DNA of 64,000 bases, taken from the NCBI RefSeq assembly GCF_019112545.1, contig NW_025064881.1, positions 1,338,591 through 1,402,590 of the forward strand, in the 5' to 3' direction. The notes under the pieces were generated by a model. It was given only the letters and a program-made list of their open reading frames with translations, was not told the origin of the DNA and made no database searches. Made by a program: the position numbers and the translations under genes. Source of the stretch: Guyanagaster necrorhizus (Eukaryota; Basidiomycota; Agaricomycetes; Agaricales; Physalacriaceae). Below are positions 31,802-44,254 of this stretch, piece by piece. Numbering within the stretch: the first letter of the stretch is position 1; each line of letters starts with the position of its first letter.

Positions 31802-34772
31802 ATGCGTCCGTCTGGCACATCCTTTAAGCTTGTCGTGCTTTCTGCTCTCCCGGCTATATCGACTTTGGTTGCTCCTAATGCTCTTGATCTGACGATCACA
31901 ACGAACCTCGTACATGAGATTCCATCAACACTGTATGGATACATGTGGGAAGTAAGTCACATTCATTCACTCTGGCATTCGCTCATCAACGTTGGTCGGG
32001 CAGGATATAAACCACAGGTTTGTTTCACCGCAATCTCTCGAGCTTCTGCTTGATCTGGATCTGTTAGTGGGGACGGTGGTCTGTACGGTGAACTGCTGCA
32101 GAATAGGGCACTTCAAGGCGTTATCCCCGGCACCCAAAACGCGTCAGCGCACCCGACTTCCAGTCAATCTATAATTGACTGATCTTTAGGTTAAACGCAT
32201 GGCAGCCATACAATGGTGCACGTTTGTCGGTCACTTCACAAACCGATGGCGTATCTTCTTCGCTACCGAACAGCTTGCAAGTCCAAATACCCAAGGTTGT
32301 TTTCGGAGATATTGGGTTCGAAAATTCTGGTTATTGGGGTAAATTTTACCGGCACCAATCGTCTCGTAGTATAGCTTACGATCGTTTGAAAGGCATCAAG
32401 GTTCAGGCTGGATGGATTTACAAAGGATCTTTCTATGTGAAGTCGGGCAATTTCACTGGTCCTCTAACAGTGTCTCTGAAGTCAGCCCAAGGGACAATAT
32501 ATGCGTCAAAAACATTAGACGGAGTATCCTTGGAATGGCAGAAACTTACCTTTGAATTACAGCCTGCTGTCTCCGCCCCGAGTGATGACAACGTATTCAG
32601 TGTTGTCCTCGATGGAAGCAAAGCTGCGGGCCAAACGATATTCTTTGGTTTGTTCTCGTTGTTTCCGCCGACTTTTAGAGGGCGTGAAAATGGTATGCGA
32701 ATTGACTTGGCGGAAGCCATAGCTGCCACTCATCCCTCCGTTTGGAGGTTTCCGGGGGGTAACAATCTAGAGGTGCGGGCACGATTAAGATGCGGGCAAC
32801 TCGCGAACAGAACGCTGTTGATAATGAATTTTCAGGGAGCCAGTTTCGATTCGCGTTGGAAATGGAACGAGACATTAGGACCGTCAGTATCGCTATGGTG
32901 TCTTCAATTCTTCGGTGCTGATACCTCTTTTAGTCTTGAGGAACGCCCTGGTCGCATTGGTGATTGGGGTATGTCCAACTTCCCGTGTCTAATACGATGG
33001 TCCTGCTTACGTGCATCCTATAGGTTATCCTAATACGGATGGACTGGTAGGTAGCACTGTTCGTGGTGATGATCAAATCGAGTTGAGCGTTTACAATTAG
33101 GGTCTTCTGGAGTACTTGAACTGGGTGGAAGACCTTGGGGCAGTAGGTGCCTTATTAAGGGTCATACTGTCGATCACTGACCACTTGCCTGCTACTAGGA
33201 GCCCATCCTCGGTAAGTATCCTCTATGTGACATAATAACTTGAGTTTGATGACATGTTTCGAAGGTATTTGGAGCGGGATCTCAATATCTAATTATTCTG
33301 ATCTTGCAACATGGCCGATCGTACCTGAAGATGACCTTCAACCATTCATAGACGATGCTTTGAATGAGATTGATTTCATTGTTGGCGATGCGAGGACAAG
33401 TGTATGGGGGCATTTGCGTGCTAGTCTAGGGAGGACGGAGCCTTATCAGCTCCGATTGATTGAAGTGTACGCGGTCTCTTTGCTCGGTTTTTATATTGTG
33501 CTTAAATGTCATTTTCAGAGGTAACGAGGACCAGGTAAGGCATTCCGTGAAACTTGTGTAGCTTGTGATCTCATTTAGCGTGACGCTATGTAGTTCCAAC
33601 CAGAATCGTGTGTTTTATTTCATGGAACTTCAAATACCTGCTCACACAATTGTTTCCCCAGTTATGCTGGATACCGCTGGAATTCGTTTGTGTCCGCTAT
33701 CGAGAACCGATTTCCCGGACAATTTGAATTCATTGCGACCACTTACCCGTCTACAGCACTCAATCCGGCATATCTCAAGAGTCAGTTCGTTGCTATGTGT
33801 CATCTCAAACTCTGACATGTACAATCCCAAGTTGATTTCCACGAATATGCCGACCCGAGCTGGTTCACAACCCATGCGTTTATGTTTGATGACTATCCGC
33901 GTAACGGCACCAAATTTTTCATTGGAGAATACGCCGGTGCGTCGAATGCTTACAGCGTGCCTTGGTTTCCAGTAACACGGAACTAGTTACGTCGACAAAT
34001 AGTACCGACCTCCTGGGCGCTATCTCCGATGGTCGCTTGCCCTACCCTACCCTTCGAGGCGCCGTTGCAGAAGCGGCATTTATGACTGGATTGGAGCGAA
34101 ATTGTGATGTTGTCTTTGCTAGTGCTTGTAAGCAAATTTTGGTCTTGTTGACACTAGGATCTCACTCGGACATTCAGACGCGCCATCATTACAGCACATT
34201 AGGAACTATCAATGGACGCCGGACATCTTGACATATGATTCAAGCCGCGTCGTCAAGTCTACCTCTTACTACGTGCAACAAGTAAGTTACTATTCGGCCG
34301 TCTGCCATTGGTGTTGCTCTTAATTATCGGTCCATGTAGATGTTTAGTGTCAACCGAGGAACACATGTTCTAGAGACCTTCCCTGTGTCAACCATCGAAA
34401 CGGAACCCTTATTCTGGGTGGCGAGCTACAACAATAAAACCGAGGTTGTCTTCTTGAAGGTATGAAGTACAATTAGCATCTCTTCTGACACTAATAATTC
34501 CCTTGAAGGTTGCAAATGTGGGGACCACCGACTTGGTGGCTGACATCTACTTGGATTTCTCCTTCACGGGATTCGGTACCGCGATTTCCATCAGTACTCC
34601 CACTCTAAGTCCGATTAGTGGACAATTCGATGTGGCGAATACCCTCGAGAAGCCTGACCTTATTATACCCGTTGCTTCCAGCTTCGCCATACCCGAGCTG
34701 GGGAGATTTAACTATACCTTCCCAGCTATGAGCGTGACTGTTGTCTCTCTTCAAGTATCCGATGGACTTTGA
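31802..34772 (+). CDS. Secreted alpha-L-arabinofuranosidase, GH51
   Basis: It hydrolyses terminal arabinofuranosyl residues of arabinoxylan or arabinan outside the cell. The N-terminus MRPSGTSFKLVVLSALPAIS has a hydrophobic signal-peptide core, followed by ALDLTITTNLVHEIPSTLYGYMWEDINHSGDGGLYGE. A carbohydrate-binding-like domain follows (YRHQSSRSIAYDRLKG, KSGNFTGPLTVSL). The catalytic part has WRFPGGNNLEG/ASFDSRWKW, IEVGNEDQ with the acid/base Glu, DFHEYADPSWF and FFIGEYAVTSTN with the nucleophile Glu. The C-terminal beta domain ends VTVVSLQVSDGL at 34772. About a dozen introns are present. Exons of 13 nt (33199-33211) and 16 nt (33519-33534, carrying GNEDQ) are needed to keep the frame. An apparent stop after GEYA disappears when the acceptor near 33986 is used. 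The reading appears intact. Confidence 0.9.
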
Positions 34773-35031
34773 TCGAAAGTCGTTCGTGAAGAATCATGCA
34801 TTCATGATCGAATGATCAAAGAAGTTTCATTTCATTCGATGGGGCGGATGACGTATGTACTATATAACAATATGTAACCTGTAAGAACGGGTCCGGAAGC
34901 CAGTTCCGATATCCACCTGTTGCACAGTGGATGTACACACGAGGCGTTCTAATCATAATTCAATTGGTTCAACTCGGAAAAGGCTCGACCGAAGGCCTTT
35001 CTGTATAAAGGCACATAAAAATAATCATAAG

Positions 35032-36460
35032 TTAAGATAGCATAAGGTTGCCAATCGTTGAAAGTGAACCATCAGTGTTGAAGAGGCATGAGCCAGTGCC
35101 GACATAAGACTGGGCAGTTGCGTCGGAGGAGGACATGAGGGTGGGTGACGTTGCGACGAAGGGGAAATACAAGACGACGTAGTCTTGAGAGTCTAGCCAG
35201 GAGAATGCCTATTGTAGGTTTAGCTAGACCTCAAAATTGTGCAAAAGATTCGGTCTACTTACCTCGGTAAAGAACGATGCCCTTAAGAGAAGAGTAGAAA
35301 AGAAGTCAATCGCTTATCAGAAATCCGGAAAACTGGGCCTTACTGAGCAGTCGCACCACCGGACGGGTTGGTCAGAGCGAATTCGGTGATAACAATGTCG
35401 TAGCTCTGAGAATATACCGTAAGTCCATTATCTGCATGATAATCGATAAGAACTCACGGGAAACTTCTCACGGGCTGACTCGACATAGCTTTGGAAATCA
35501 GAAAAGCTCGAGCTGTAGGGTTCGTGCTACGTAAAAACATGTCCGATTACGCGAACGAAATCAACTCACCCATACCAATGCTAAATCGTATGCTTTAATT
35601 TAGGCTGAAGAAACTAGTAGTGGAAATTCCAACCGTACCAAATTGATGTAGTCAGCGTAGCATTCACCAGCACACGCGCTGATCATTTCCGAAAGCCAGG
35701 ATAGACCCTCACCAGAGGAGGTGCTAGAGGTAACCGCGGGAAACGCCTTCTTAATGGACTATACTGCGCAGTTAGCCTCTAGTTCCAAGACCGTGTGAAT
35801 TTTTAGACCTACCAGCGGGTTGACGTAGGTAATGTACCAAGCCGCAGCATCACTGGCACTGGTCCCGGCAGCATCAGGCTCGTTTAGGGTGAATACGGCT
35901 AACGTTGGGACCTTAGACGGAAGTACGAACAATTCCAGCAACAAAATCATGACGTACTAGCCCAGCCTTGAGCGGCCTGTCGGGAAGCCAGATCCGCAAT
36001 GGGACTTGAATCACAGTCCATGCAACGCTGCATTCCGATAAATCCCAACCCCCCGTTGCCATTGGTAGAAGGGGGAGCGTAAGTTTCCCAATCGTAGCTA
36101 CGCTCGATGTGAGATTGATGCATTCACATAGTAAATTTTTGGTAAAATTTGACGGACATTGCGACGACCTACATGAAGTAATTAGATTGGTAAGGAGGAA
36201 CACTCACAATCATGGTCGCCAACTCACCTTTCCGTTTCCGGTGTTGAACTTTCCGGGATTCCTGAAAAAACAGAGTAAGTTTGGGAACACGTATGGGTAC
36301 CGTCGCCGTACAAGGGGCTGTTGTCTGTCGACGGGGTAAAATATGTCAGACATATATTCATGGACCAATATTCGAACGCACAGTAGGGCCACGCTAGGCC
36401 GCGTTTTCCAGCATGAACTGTGGAAACGAAAAATGCGATGAACGACAAAGTAGAGAGCAT
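35032..36460 (-). CDS. Secreted GH128 endo-beta-1,3-glucanase (glycosyl hydrolase catalytic core)
   Basis: It is predicted to cleave beta-1,3-glucan in its own or other fungal walls. The signal peptide MLSTLSFIAFFVSTVHA is followed directly by GKRGLAWPY. Two micro-exons, 36312-36324 (13 nt) and 36158-36168 (11 nt), restore YNSPLNPGKFNTGNGK and VVAIYDWETYAPPST, the expected start of the family. GFIGMQRCMD and ADLASRQAAQGWA follow. A 59-nt intron then leads to TVFTLNEPDAAGTSASDAAA with the catalytic NEPD, LHWYG, and FPSYDIVITEFALTNPSGG with the second Glu. The end is TIGNLMLS, stop at 35032. It converges with the GH51 gene (259 bp between stops). No truncation seen. Confidence 0.88.
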
Positions 36461-38044
36461 GATGGATGTTGGTTAAAGAAAGTGGTAGAGAAGTGTTCAA
36501 TGTCGCCGACGAAGGAATGGGGGGAAGCTGGAAAGGTAAGGTGTTGGATTGTAAGTATTTAAACTATAAGAGAACCTGTAACGACATCATGCGTACCTTA
36601 TGGTCCAGATAGAGATATCATAATCGGTAATCAATGGGCGTTGCTACATGCTTTAAGGTGAATGTGAAGTGGCGTGGCAATGACGGGAGCAGTAATACTA
36701 CCGGGATGTCCTAATGAGTCGAGACAAGCGCATAAAAACGTCTGGGTACAGTCAGTATTTCCCGAGAACTGGACCAGTCAGTAAACCCGAGATCAGAGGG
36801 ATTCCTATCGGGTAGCAGCCGACAGAGAAAACCGTTTGAGAACCTTATGGACGTATACACCCGTGATTATATTGATGGGTGGAGTGGCAGTCGTTGCTAC
36901 GCAGGAATACAGCAGTTCAAGTTGTCCGGAACGTTGAAACAAGAGACTCGAATATCCCTATGGACAACAGACCGCTAGATCTTTCCTACCGTTTCATCCT
37001 CGAATTGATAGATACTGCCACGATGAAGAAAAAGATGCTCTCCCGGTATCTTCTGATTCTGGTCTGAGATGAAATAATGAAAGAAAGGGTCTCAGGCACT
37101 GATCGAATCATTGACAACCGGGGCTTCGGCAAAAGAAGGTTATATGGGGTGGTGTATGAAACGCAGGCCGAGGAGGGATGTACTTACTGGAGATACTTAG
37201 GGCCTACCTACGATTCTAGCAGAAAAGCCACTGTACCCATATACTCTCTTGAGGTCTTTATTCGCCCCAGTACCTAGCCGAGCTAGACCGGTGAAGGGGC
37301 GTCAAGGTTGATCATTAAAGGATTGCTTCAAAGGCGCAGCGACAGTGAGCCAAAAGCGCAGCTGGGCGTAGTGGGTAGTGATTGATCTGTCTGCAACATC
37401 GTTAGGTTAGCGACAGTCCACTGACGTGTGATAGACTTATGCTAAATTAGCGATAAGAAGCTCGCCACGTCGCAAGCATGAGTAAAAGGTGAAGTGTCTA
37501 GTACCATTGAAGGCAGGACTTCGGAAGCAACGAGGAGTAATACGAATGTTCGACATGTGAAAAAAACGTTTCAGAAAAGGATAGTCTGGGCCTAGAAACC
37601 GCAGTGACGGTATATATCATATGTTTCCTAAGAATTCAGCTAGGAAAGTACGGGAATATGACTTTATTACTCACACGCCTACGATCTCATGTAAGCTCCT
37701 CGTGATATTCTGTGGTTTTATGATATCATAATTATCGGTATCCTTAGTCTTCTACATTGTATCTTAATGGTTACCTCTGAAAGCTGCGATTCTTGCTCAA
37801 ATATGCAGTGAGCCCTACAAAACAGATATCACAAACGAGGAGATGGCAAAGGCAAAAGTGGTCCCAAATTCATTGAGGGTTCCTGTATCAAAATAGCTAG
37901 CACACGCGGTTCCTAATCCAGAACATGAGATTGGTCAAGTATATCCCAAAAAGCCTACGACGAACGTAAGTAAGAGATAATATAGTAATAAAACACGAGC
38001 AGCAAGCAATGCTTACACGAGGAAATAAATAACAGAGTCGCGTG
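36461..38044. other. About 1.6 kb without a recognisable gene
   Basis: Open stretches such as 36879-37067 and 37077-37277 show no domain and no convincing splice sites. The stretch next to 36460 should hold the GH128 promoter. Nothing else stands out. Confidence 0.4.
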
Positions 38045-38531
38045 TTAACTAACTTCCGCATCTACGTCGCTATCGGAAGGCCGATGTAGCCACGCTTGTC
38101 GGAGTGCAAGAGAGAGTACAATGCTCTCAATTGTTAGAATACCGACACGACCCAATGGTGGTCCGGGGGATCCGTGTCAGCGCACATAAACAAACCGGGG
38201 ACTGGGTCGTTTGTGATTGTATAGTCCTTCAGGTATTTCTTCAGCTAAACAAATTTATTCACAGCTATCGCTCCGGATCCCGACAGGCCGAATATGAGGT
38301 ACATTGTCAAGCATTCCAGTGCGGCCAGTAGGACCCAGAAAATGCCAAGAACACGTGCGAGGCGGAGGATAAGAATGAATCATACTAATAATCCGAGTAT
38401 CTTACATGAATTTCGCCTACGGTCGTGTTCCAAGATGACCAGGACGTTCCGTTGAGTCCATGGAGATAAATCTGAGGAATTATTTTACCGTGGGAAGCAA
38501 TGGCTTGCAAGCTAGCACCAGTATTCTGTGC
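38045..38531 (-). other. Probable 3' exons of a multi-pass membrane protein, unresolved or decayed
   Basis: On the minus strand an exon after a TTATAG acceptor (38532-38533) reads AQNTGASLQAIASHGKIIPQ, QIYLHGLNGTSWSSWNTTVG, ending at a gtaaga donor. A hydrophobic stretch follows (VLGIFWVLLAALECLTMYLI). The last piece is VGILTIESIVLSLALRQAWL, with a polar tail HRPSDSDVDAEVS and TAA at 38045-38047. Spacing and content recall other small mushroom multi-TM proteins, but frames between the pieces could not all be closed, so it may be a pseudogene. Confidence 0.3.
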
Positions 38532-39675
38532 CTATAAATGAATGTGAAATCTAGGTGGGCCGCAATCAGATCAAAGAATCGATGGAATATTAAAATGATG
38601 CGACGAACATCTGGGGAGACACCGGATCAAGGCCTTGTCGGGGTTAGCAAGATGAAATCAATGAGCCGCAGAAATCCCTTTGAAGTCGACAAACAAAGAA
38701 GGATGCGAAATGAGACAAACTGATTTTTATTTTTATTTTTTAAAAAAAAGCAAATATTCGGCAGGTTTAGGATCGCAAATGCACGTACTAACAGCGTTTG
38801 GCTTTGACCTGCACATGGCTCTGTACTCAGATATAGCTCTTGACTGTCTGGAATACACACGCATTAAAAGCAGCGCCGCACTATCGGCTCGGCATTCCTG
38901 GGTAGGACTGATGCGAAAGATTCGGACAGTTTACACCCATAAGAACAATATACCATCGTCGCTGTTGTAAAATGAAAGGGTCAGTAAAGGTAAGACACTG
39001 GACCGTTTGAGACCAAAGATTAGTGTACCCAAAAGAAACCAACAAAATTGGTTCAACAAGCGATCCTTTTCGATGGTTAATGACATAAATACCTCTGCTT
39101 CGAACTGAAGAACTGCGTGCAGAAGAATTACATTTATTAGCATGGTTGGATGCAGGGATCTTGCAGTATGCAGTGCAGCACATGCCACTGATATGAGGCC
39201 CCTGTTAGCAAAGAATCGCCGCCATAGAGAAGAGTGGCCTACCTTAAGCATTCCGCTCTGCTCTCGCCTCCATCCAATACTCTGTATTATGAAAAGATGG
39301 CATTCCCGACGAAGGGGACTGCAGGAAGGGAGAGAAGAATATTTAGCAACACATGTAAGCTATAAATTAATATCTAATGGTAGTGTGCATCGACCTGGGA
39401 AAGAATATCAGTAAGCACTGTTTACCCCGTCTCTGCGATGGTCTTCCTGCGATAATGCATTTGCCGGCATCAGGGTCATAGACCTCTACGCGACGCTTAA
39501 AATTCGGCGGACCATCGGCGCGTAGTTGCAAAAGAGCGGCGCTTGCTCTCATTCCTGATAGGAAGGAGGGGATCGGCGTTTACTTCATCATCAAAAATCA
39601 TCAGCATACAATGCGAATAGTATTACAGTCTGCCAGATGGCTGGCTACCCGAGGGTGTTAAATGTGGCAGACATA
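38532..39675. other. Gene-poor stretch upstream of the membrane-protein remnant
   Basis: Minus-strand pieces at 38931-39251 (MLINVILLHAVLQFEAEVF is hydrophobic) and 39367-39552 could be 5' exons of the membrane-protein remnant. No consistent model was found. A T-rich/A-rich tract lies at 38727-38751. Confidence 0.3.
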
Positions 39676-41334
39676 TTAATAGAATTCCACCATGCGCGTC
39701 AACCTGTCTGACTCTTCCTTATCTTGTTCTAAACATTGTGCAAGCAGCTGAAGGAAAAGGAATACGAATTAGTTGATTATGACCACTGTGGAGGCACCAG
39801 TTGGAACGAACCTTGTTCACGGAGAGGTATTTGACCTTCAGTTCTTTGCCAAAGATTTTTTCTATAAGCTTAGAAGATGTAAATAATTCCCTAGCAGAGT
39901 GCCAATCCAAGGGCAGACGATCCGTGATTCCATGTGCCTCTCGCTCTTCCGCACTCATTTGTGCAGCGGTCAGTGGTCCAGGGCAATCTATTAAGGTCAA
40001 CGCCTTCTGGTCCAGGATCGCAGCCGTCCCAGATGCCAAAATAAGAGACAGAGCCAGATATGGATTGCAGGTTCCATCGAGGAAACGGAGCTCAAAGTTA
40101 CGCGAAGATGGCGATTTGGGGTTGGTCAACCTGATAGGCGCCTCGCGATTTTCTGTACCCCAGCAAACATAAGTTCCGCCAGACCAGACGCCATCGGCGA
40201 CCCGCTTGTACGACGATGGGGTTGGAAGAGTGACAGCGGCCATGGAAGGCAATTCCTTGAGAATTCCGGCAATGAAGGAAGACTCGGCGGAGGAAAGCGC
40301 GTCTGCGGACTTTTCAGGGCCGTTGATAGGATGAACAGAGATATGAACGTGGGCAGAGCTACCCGCACTGTCCATGTAGACACGAGGAGCGAATGTAGCT
40401 CGGAGCCCGTGTTTCGCAGCGACGTTGATGATAGTTTCGCGAGTATAGACGAGCGCATCAGCTGCCTCCAGAGGCTGCAAGGGTCCAGTGACAACCTCGT
40501 ACTGACGTAGCGATTTTGGTCAGGGATTACTCAAGTTAATAAGCGCGGAGGTACAGACCTGACCAGGCGCCGCTTCAGCGTGGTACATTGTAACATCGAC
40601 TCCAGCCATGATCAGAGAATCCGAAATTTCACGAAGGACTTTGGTCTCGATACTTCCAGAAGGAAGGCCGCCAGAGGCACTCCAATGATGATAGTTGACT
40701 GCCTCAACAGGTTTCGTCGACTTTAAGAGGATGAACTCGATTTCGAAACCGACGAGGAACTCAACTGCGGCGTCTTTCCTGGCTTGTCTGCAGAAAATAA
40801 GGTTACGGCAGGTATGAACAGAAAAAAGATTACTTACTCGACGACGCGGCGCAGGTTACCTCGAGGACAAATACTGACTTCAACGGTAGGCTGGCCATCT
40901 GCGCTGGTAACGGGTGCTTTTTCCTGGAACCAGCCCATAACGCTGGCCGTTCTTTCCTCATACGGACATAGCCTCAGGGTAGAGAGATCAATCACGTAAA
41001 GATATTCGCCCACAGGAGAAAACTCGTCGGCCATGTTGAGATACACCAGGCCGAATGCACATTTGGCCATGGCGATACTGGGTCGCTGGGATTTGAGCAT
41101 TTTAAGGAAGTAAGTGATGGGGATAACCCTGTATCTGATGACACTAGTGAGGTCGATCCATGTCAGACGAACATAGGCTTGATGGAGCCCGATTAGCTTG
41201 GATTCCCTAGGATTCCCTACATATTGAGCACGGCACTTACCTACGCCCCAGCCTTCTAGATCTTCTGCCTTGAAGGCCACAGCGGATACAGTAGATGGGG
41301 AATATTCGACACCGTGACTGTAGTCGGGAGACAT
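39676..41334 (-). CDS. Glutamine-synthetase-like enzyme (type I GS fold, FluG C-terminal-like)
   Basis: It starts MSPDYSHGVEYSPSTVS at 41334. The GS N-terminal domain has YVRLTWIDLTSVIRYRVIP. The catalytic domain has GFEIEFILLK (metal-binding Glu), YHAEAAPGQYEVV, THGLR-like AAKHGLRATFAPRV, AHVHISVHP (ATP-site His), TYVCWGTENREAPIRL (substrate Arg) and SRNFELRFLDGTCNPYLAL. A last intron changes the apparent end to VNKLLAQCLEQDKEESDRLT and MVEFY, stop at 39676. There is no amidohydrolase domain, so it is a stand-alone GS module rather than full FluG. Such fungal proteins may be gamma-glutamyl-amine or -polyamine ligases rather than glutamine synthetase proper. The substrate is not deducible here. 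Confidence 0.85.
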
Positions 41335-42146
41335 GATGATGTGTGACGATACTGGGTTGGCAGTAGCGGCAAACAAGAGAGAGAACTCGAAGTGGGACGA
41401 GAGAGACGAATCGTAAAAATCCTCTATCGAGTGTCTAAGAGAGAAAAGGTTGGTACAGAGAGTGGCGTTTATGTACTCGTCGGAACAGAAACTAGTAAAC
41501 GGAGTCAAAAGTAAAAAAGAGCCGCGGAGAATAGTAGCGTAAAAGGTAAGCGTAACCTCACGTGCGGTAACCGTCACCAAATCTCCTACGGAGACCTTTT
41601 TTTCCGGGAACGACGTGACGGAGTCACGGAATCAAATCTTTCCCCCCTTCGCCTTTTACGCCATTATTCCCTTCTCTCTCTCCCACATCGCGCTCGTTCA
41701 ATTCTGCCCCGCGGCCAGCACTGTCATTACTTTACCCACGCCACCAGAAGGCCGATGACATTGTGACAAAGCAGTCGGGATTTGGTCAGGATAGAAGACA
41801 AACAAAATAAGTCAAAACCCTCGTCAAGGTTTGCACTGACGTCGATCTTTGCTGCCCCGCCAGGCCGTGAATATGTATTTTAATTATTCAAAATTATTAC
41901 ATAAATATATCATTCCAAGAAAATTCACGCCTCCTGGTCTGTTCTCCTTTCAGAGTCGATCAGAATAAAACCCTTCCTGCGGCAAGCTCAGTAAAGTGCA
42001 TTCGATTGGGAAGGGTCCGAGTGGACGCTCTCAAGCACGCCCTCAGGCACGCCCTCGCAGCCGAACGGGCTTCGGTACCGATGTCAGGCCAACGATTCGA
42101 ACTAGACAATCGGTGCCTGCGCTTTCAGCCAAGGCTGACTGGAATA
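41335..42146. other. Intergenic, GS-like promoter side
   Basis: No gene is supported. Pyrimidine-rich sequence at about 41640-41720 and AT-rich sequence at 41870-41940 were noted; neither is a defined element. Confidence 0.4.
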
Positions 42147-42590
42147 TTACTTATAGATCGAATATAAGCGAGTATGCATCCGGTCTGACATAACAGCTTC
42201 AGCCTGCGGAGTGCCATTCGTTCCAAGAAATTCCTCATGCAGGGTCCTTGGAGTACTCCTTTTGTTTACAACTCGTAAACTGGGTTTGTTTCTAAGTATT
42301 ATTAGTTCAAACCCGCAGTACACATCATCCACTAGACGGTGATCGGGGCGTTCCACTGTTACTAGGCCAAGGTCCGTTAACGTAGGCATGGTTGGACTCA
42401 CCGACGCGTTGTTGTTGCGCTTCTCATGAGCAACAGCTTCGAACAAAGAGCTTAGCCGTCTGTGGTGAGAAGAGATGCACAATCGTCTTAAGTGCATGCG
42501 AACCACGAAAAGATAGTTCTTGAAATATCCAACTTCGACCTCGTCAGAAAGAACGTTGTATTGATCGGGTCTATCCGTCAGAGACATCAC
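42147..42590 (-). CDS. Hypothetical protein, 147 residues, uncertain
   Basis: A single open stretch with an ATG start (MMSLTDRPDQYNVLSDEVEV) and stop at 42147. The composition is plausible for coding (VGYFKNYLFVVRMHLRRLCI), but no domain or splice signal supports it. It could be an exon of a larger gene or chance. Confidence 0.25.
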   Translation of the reverse strand: MMSLTDRPDQYNVLSDEVEVGYFKNYLFVVRMHLRRLCISSHHRRLSSLFEAVAHEKRNNNASVSPTMPTLTDLGLVTVERPDHRLVDDVYCGFELIILRNKPSLRVVNKRSTPRTLHEEFLGTNGTPQAEAVMSDRMHTRLYSIYK

Positions 42591-42892
42591 GATTAAAACT
42601 GCCCTGGCTTGAACTTTTCAAATGCAATGGAATACATTCTCGGAAGGTCGAGGTCGCGAACATGTTGCAATATAAACACCAGCGTTAGAATTTGCCAAGC
42701 AATAGATGAACGCCCAGAGGTCTGCTCATTCTGAACTGTCACATGCAGCTGGTGTCCGGCTAGTCATCGATCTAGCTTGTGGAACTTTGCCGGGAAGGGT
42801 CGCAAACGTGAACGCTGGTCTCGATTTGGGCTCTAGCACCACTGTGGTCGCCTTCGGAGTCAGTCCCACGCCGCTGTTTGAATAGTTACATT

Positions 42893-43168
42893 TTACTTAT
42901 CATTTGACAGGACGAATACGCTGACGCCGGAAGGGAAAGCGGTAGCACTCAGGCTGCCGCTTTGGCTAACAGGTCGGGATAGACCCAAGTGGATGGATGT
43001 CAAATGGTCCTGTTTGGGTCGAACCCTTCTACATTGTGGCCACACTGAAGGACTGTGCTGTAATTCCCAGTCTTTGGCCAAATAACAGATCGGGAACTTG
43101 AAAGAATGATCAGTTACTGGATCAGTAATGGACAATATGCAATTTCCTCCGTCAAAGTCTCTCGGCAA
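42893..43168 (-). CDS. Hypothetical protein fragment
   Basis: The reading PRDFDGGNCILSITDPVTDH, SFKFPICYLAKDWELQHSPS ends SGVSVFVLSNDK at 42893. It stays open upstream to about 43220 (LWQVENDAPHWYREFLL), so it is likely part of a larger exon. Not recognised. It may relate to 42147-42590, but a frame-closing join was not found. Confidence 0.3.
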   Translation of the reverse strand: MPRDFDGGNCILSITDPVTDHSFKFPICYLAKDWELQHSPSVWPQCRRVRPKQDHLTSIHLGLSRPVSQSGSLSATAFPSGVSVFVLSNDK

Positions 43169-44254
43169 GAGAAATTCCCTATACCAATGTGGGGCATCGT
43201 TTTCGACCTGCCATAGTCTGTGCTGACGCGTAAAAGCAGAAAACTATGTTATTGGAGAGGTGGGTGAAGTTGGATATTGCCTTTGTAGGCATGAAGTTCG
43301 CACCCGTGATGCACATAGACGCCGCACTCACAGATATTTCAAGAGGACTTCATTAGGGCCAATGGTACGCCGCATTCTTGTCATAGGGAATCATCGCCAG
43401 TGACGCTAAGCAGCATCGGACTCCCCCCCCCAACACAGCAGAATCTAGACACGATTATCTTTCTCGTCACCGCTCCATGCCAAGAACATCCTCATCATCG
43501 ACAATTAGGGGAGAGATAACTTGAGCCAAGGTGATGCGTACGAGTAGGAACCGTCTGAATGTATTAGCAACGGCAAATTTTCGCGGATGTTAACTTCGGT
43601 TTCGTCGACTAGGACAATAGGTGGACAGAACGTTCTGACTGATCAACCCGATTACGGGGCAGTACCGGGGCATGCACCGTCGACGATACTGGCACTATGG
43701 TCGGTCAATGTGATGATCCCGAGGCAACATTATACTACATTTCCGGACAAGTTTTGTTATCAATTGATTGAAGGAATAGGGAGCACTTATATGTGCTGTA
43801 ATAGGTACCCATCCACAGCTACTCGTCGTTTGATGGCACTACGTTATGGCAGTGCCGGACCAGTGTAGGATTTACTTTTAGTCCGTACTAGCTGAGGCTC
43901 GCCATTGGTCTATAAGTGTCTTGCAGCCATTCGAAACCAGTGACGCCTACCAAGACTAGTTTTTAATTATGTATCTGGAGAAGATGAAGTTATTCATTTA
44001 GACCTATGCTTCTAATATCGATCCACAACTTACCCTCAGACGAGTGATGTGAACACAACAAGGCGCCCTCTAAGTTCTCCTTTAAAAAAACTGCCTGCTT
44101 ACTCCGAAGCCGCATTCGTTGCTGGAGGTGATGATGGTAGTTCGAACGTGAGAAACGAGCGTGATGAACGCGGCGTGAGCGCGTCGATCTGCAGATTCTT
44201 CAAGTTCACCGCCACCACTACCGTAAGATACCCAACTCTCAGTCTGCCCAGCCC
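43169..44254. other. Region without a supported gene
   Basis: A plus-strand open stretch (43587-43868) has no recognisable features. The ASK1 promoter should lie just before 44255. Confidence 0.35.

Noticed and set aside
33955..34000. Apparent premature stop after GEYA in the GH51 gene
   Set aside because: Using the next downstream AG acceptor gives AVTSTNSTDLLG, which matches the expected family sequence; the stop is intronic.
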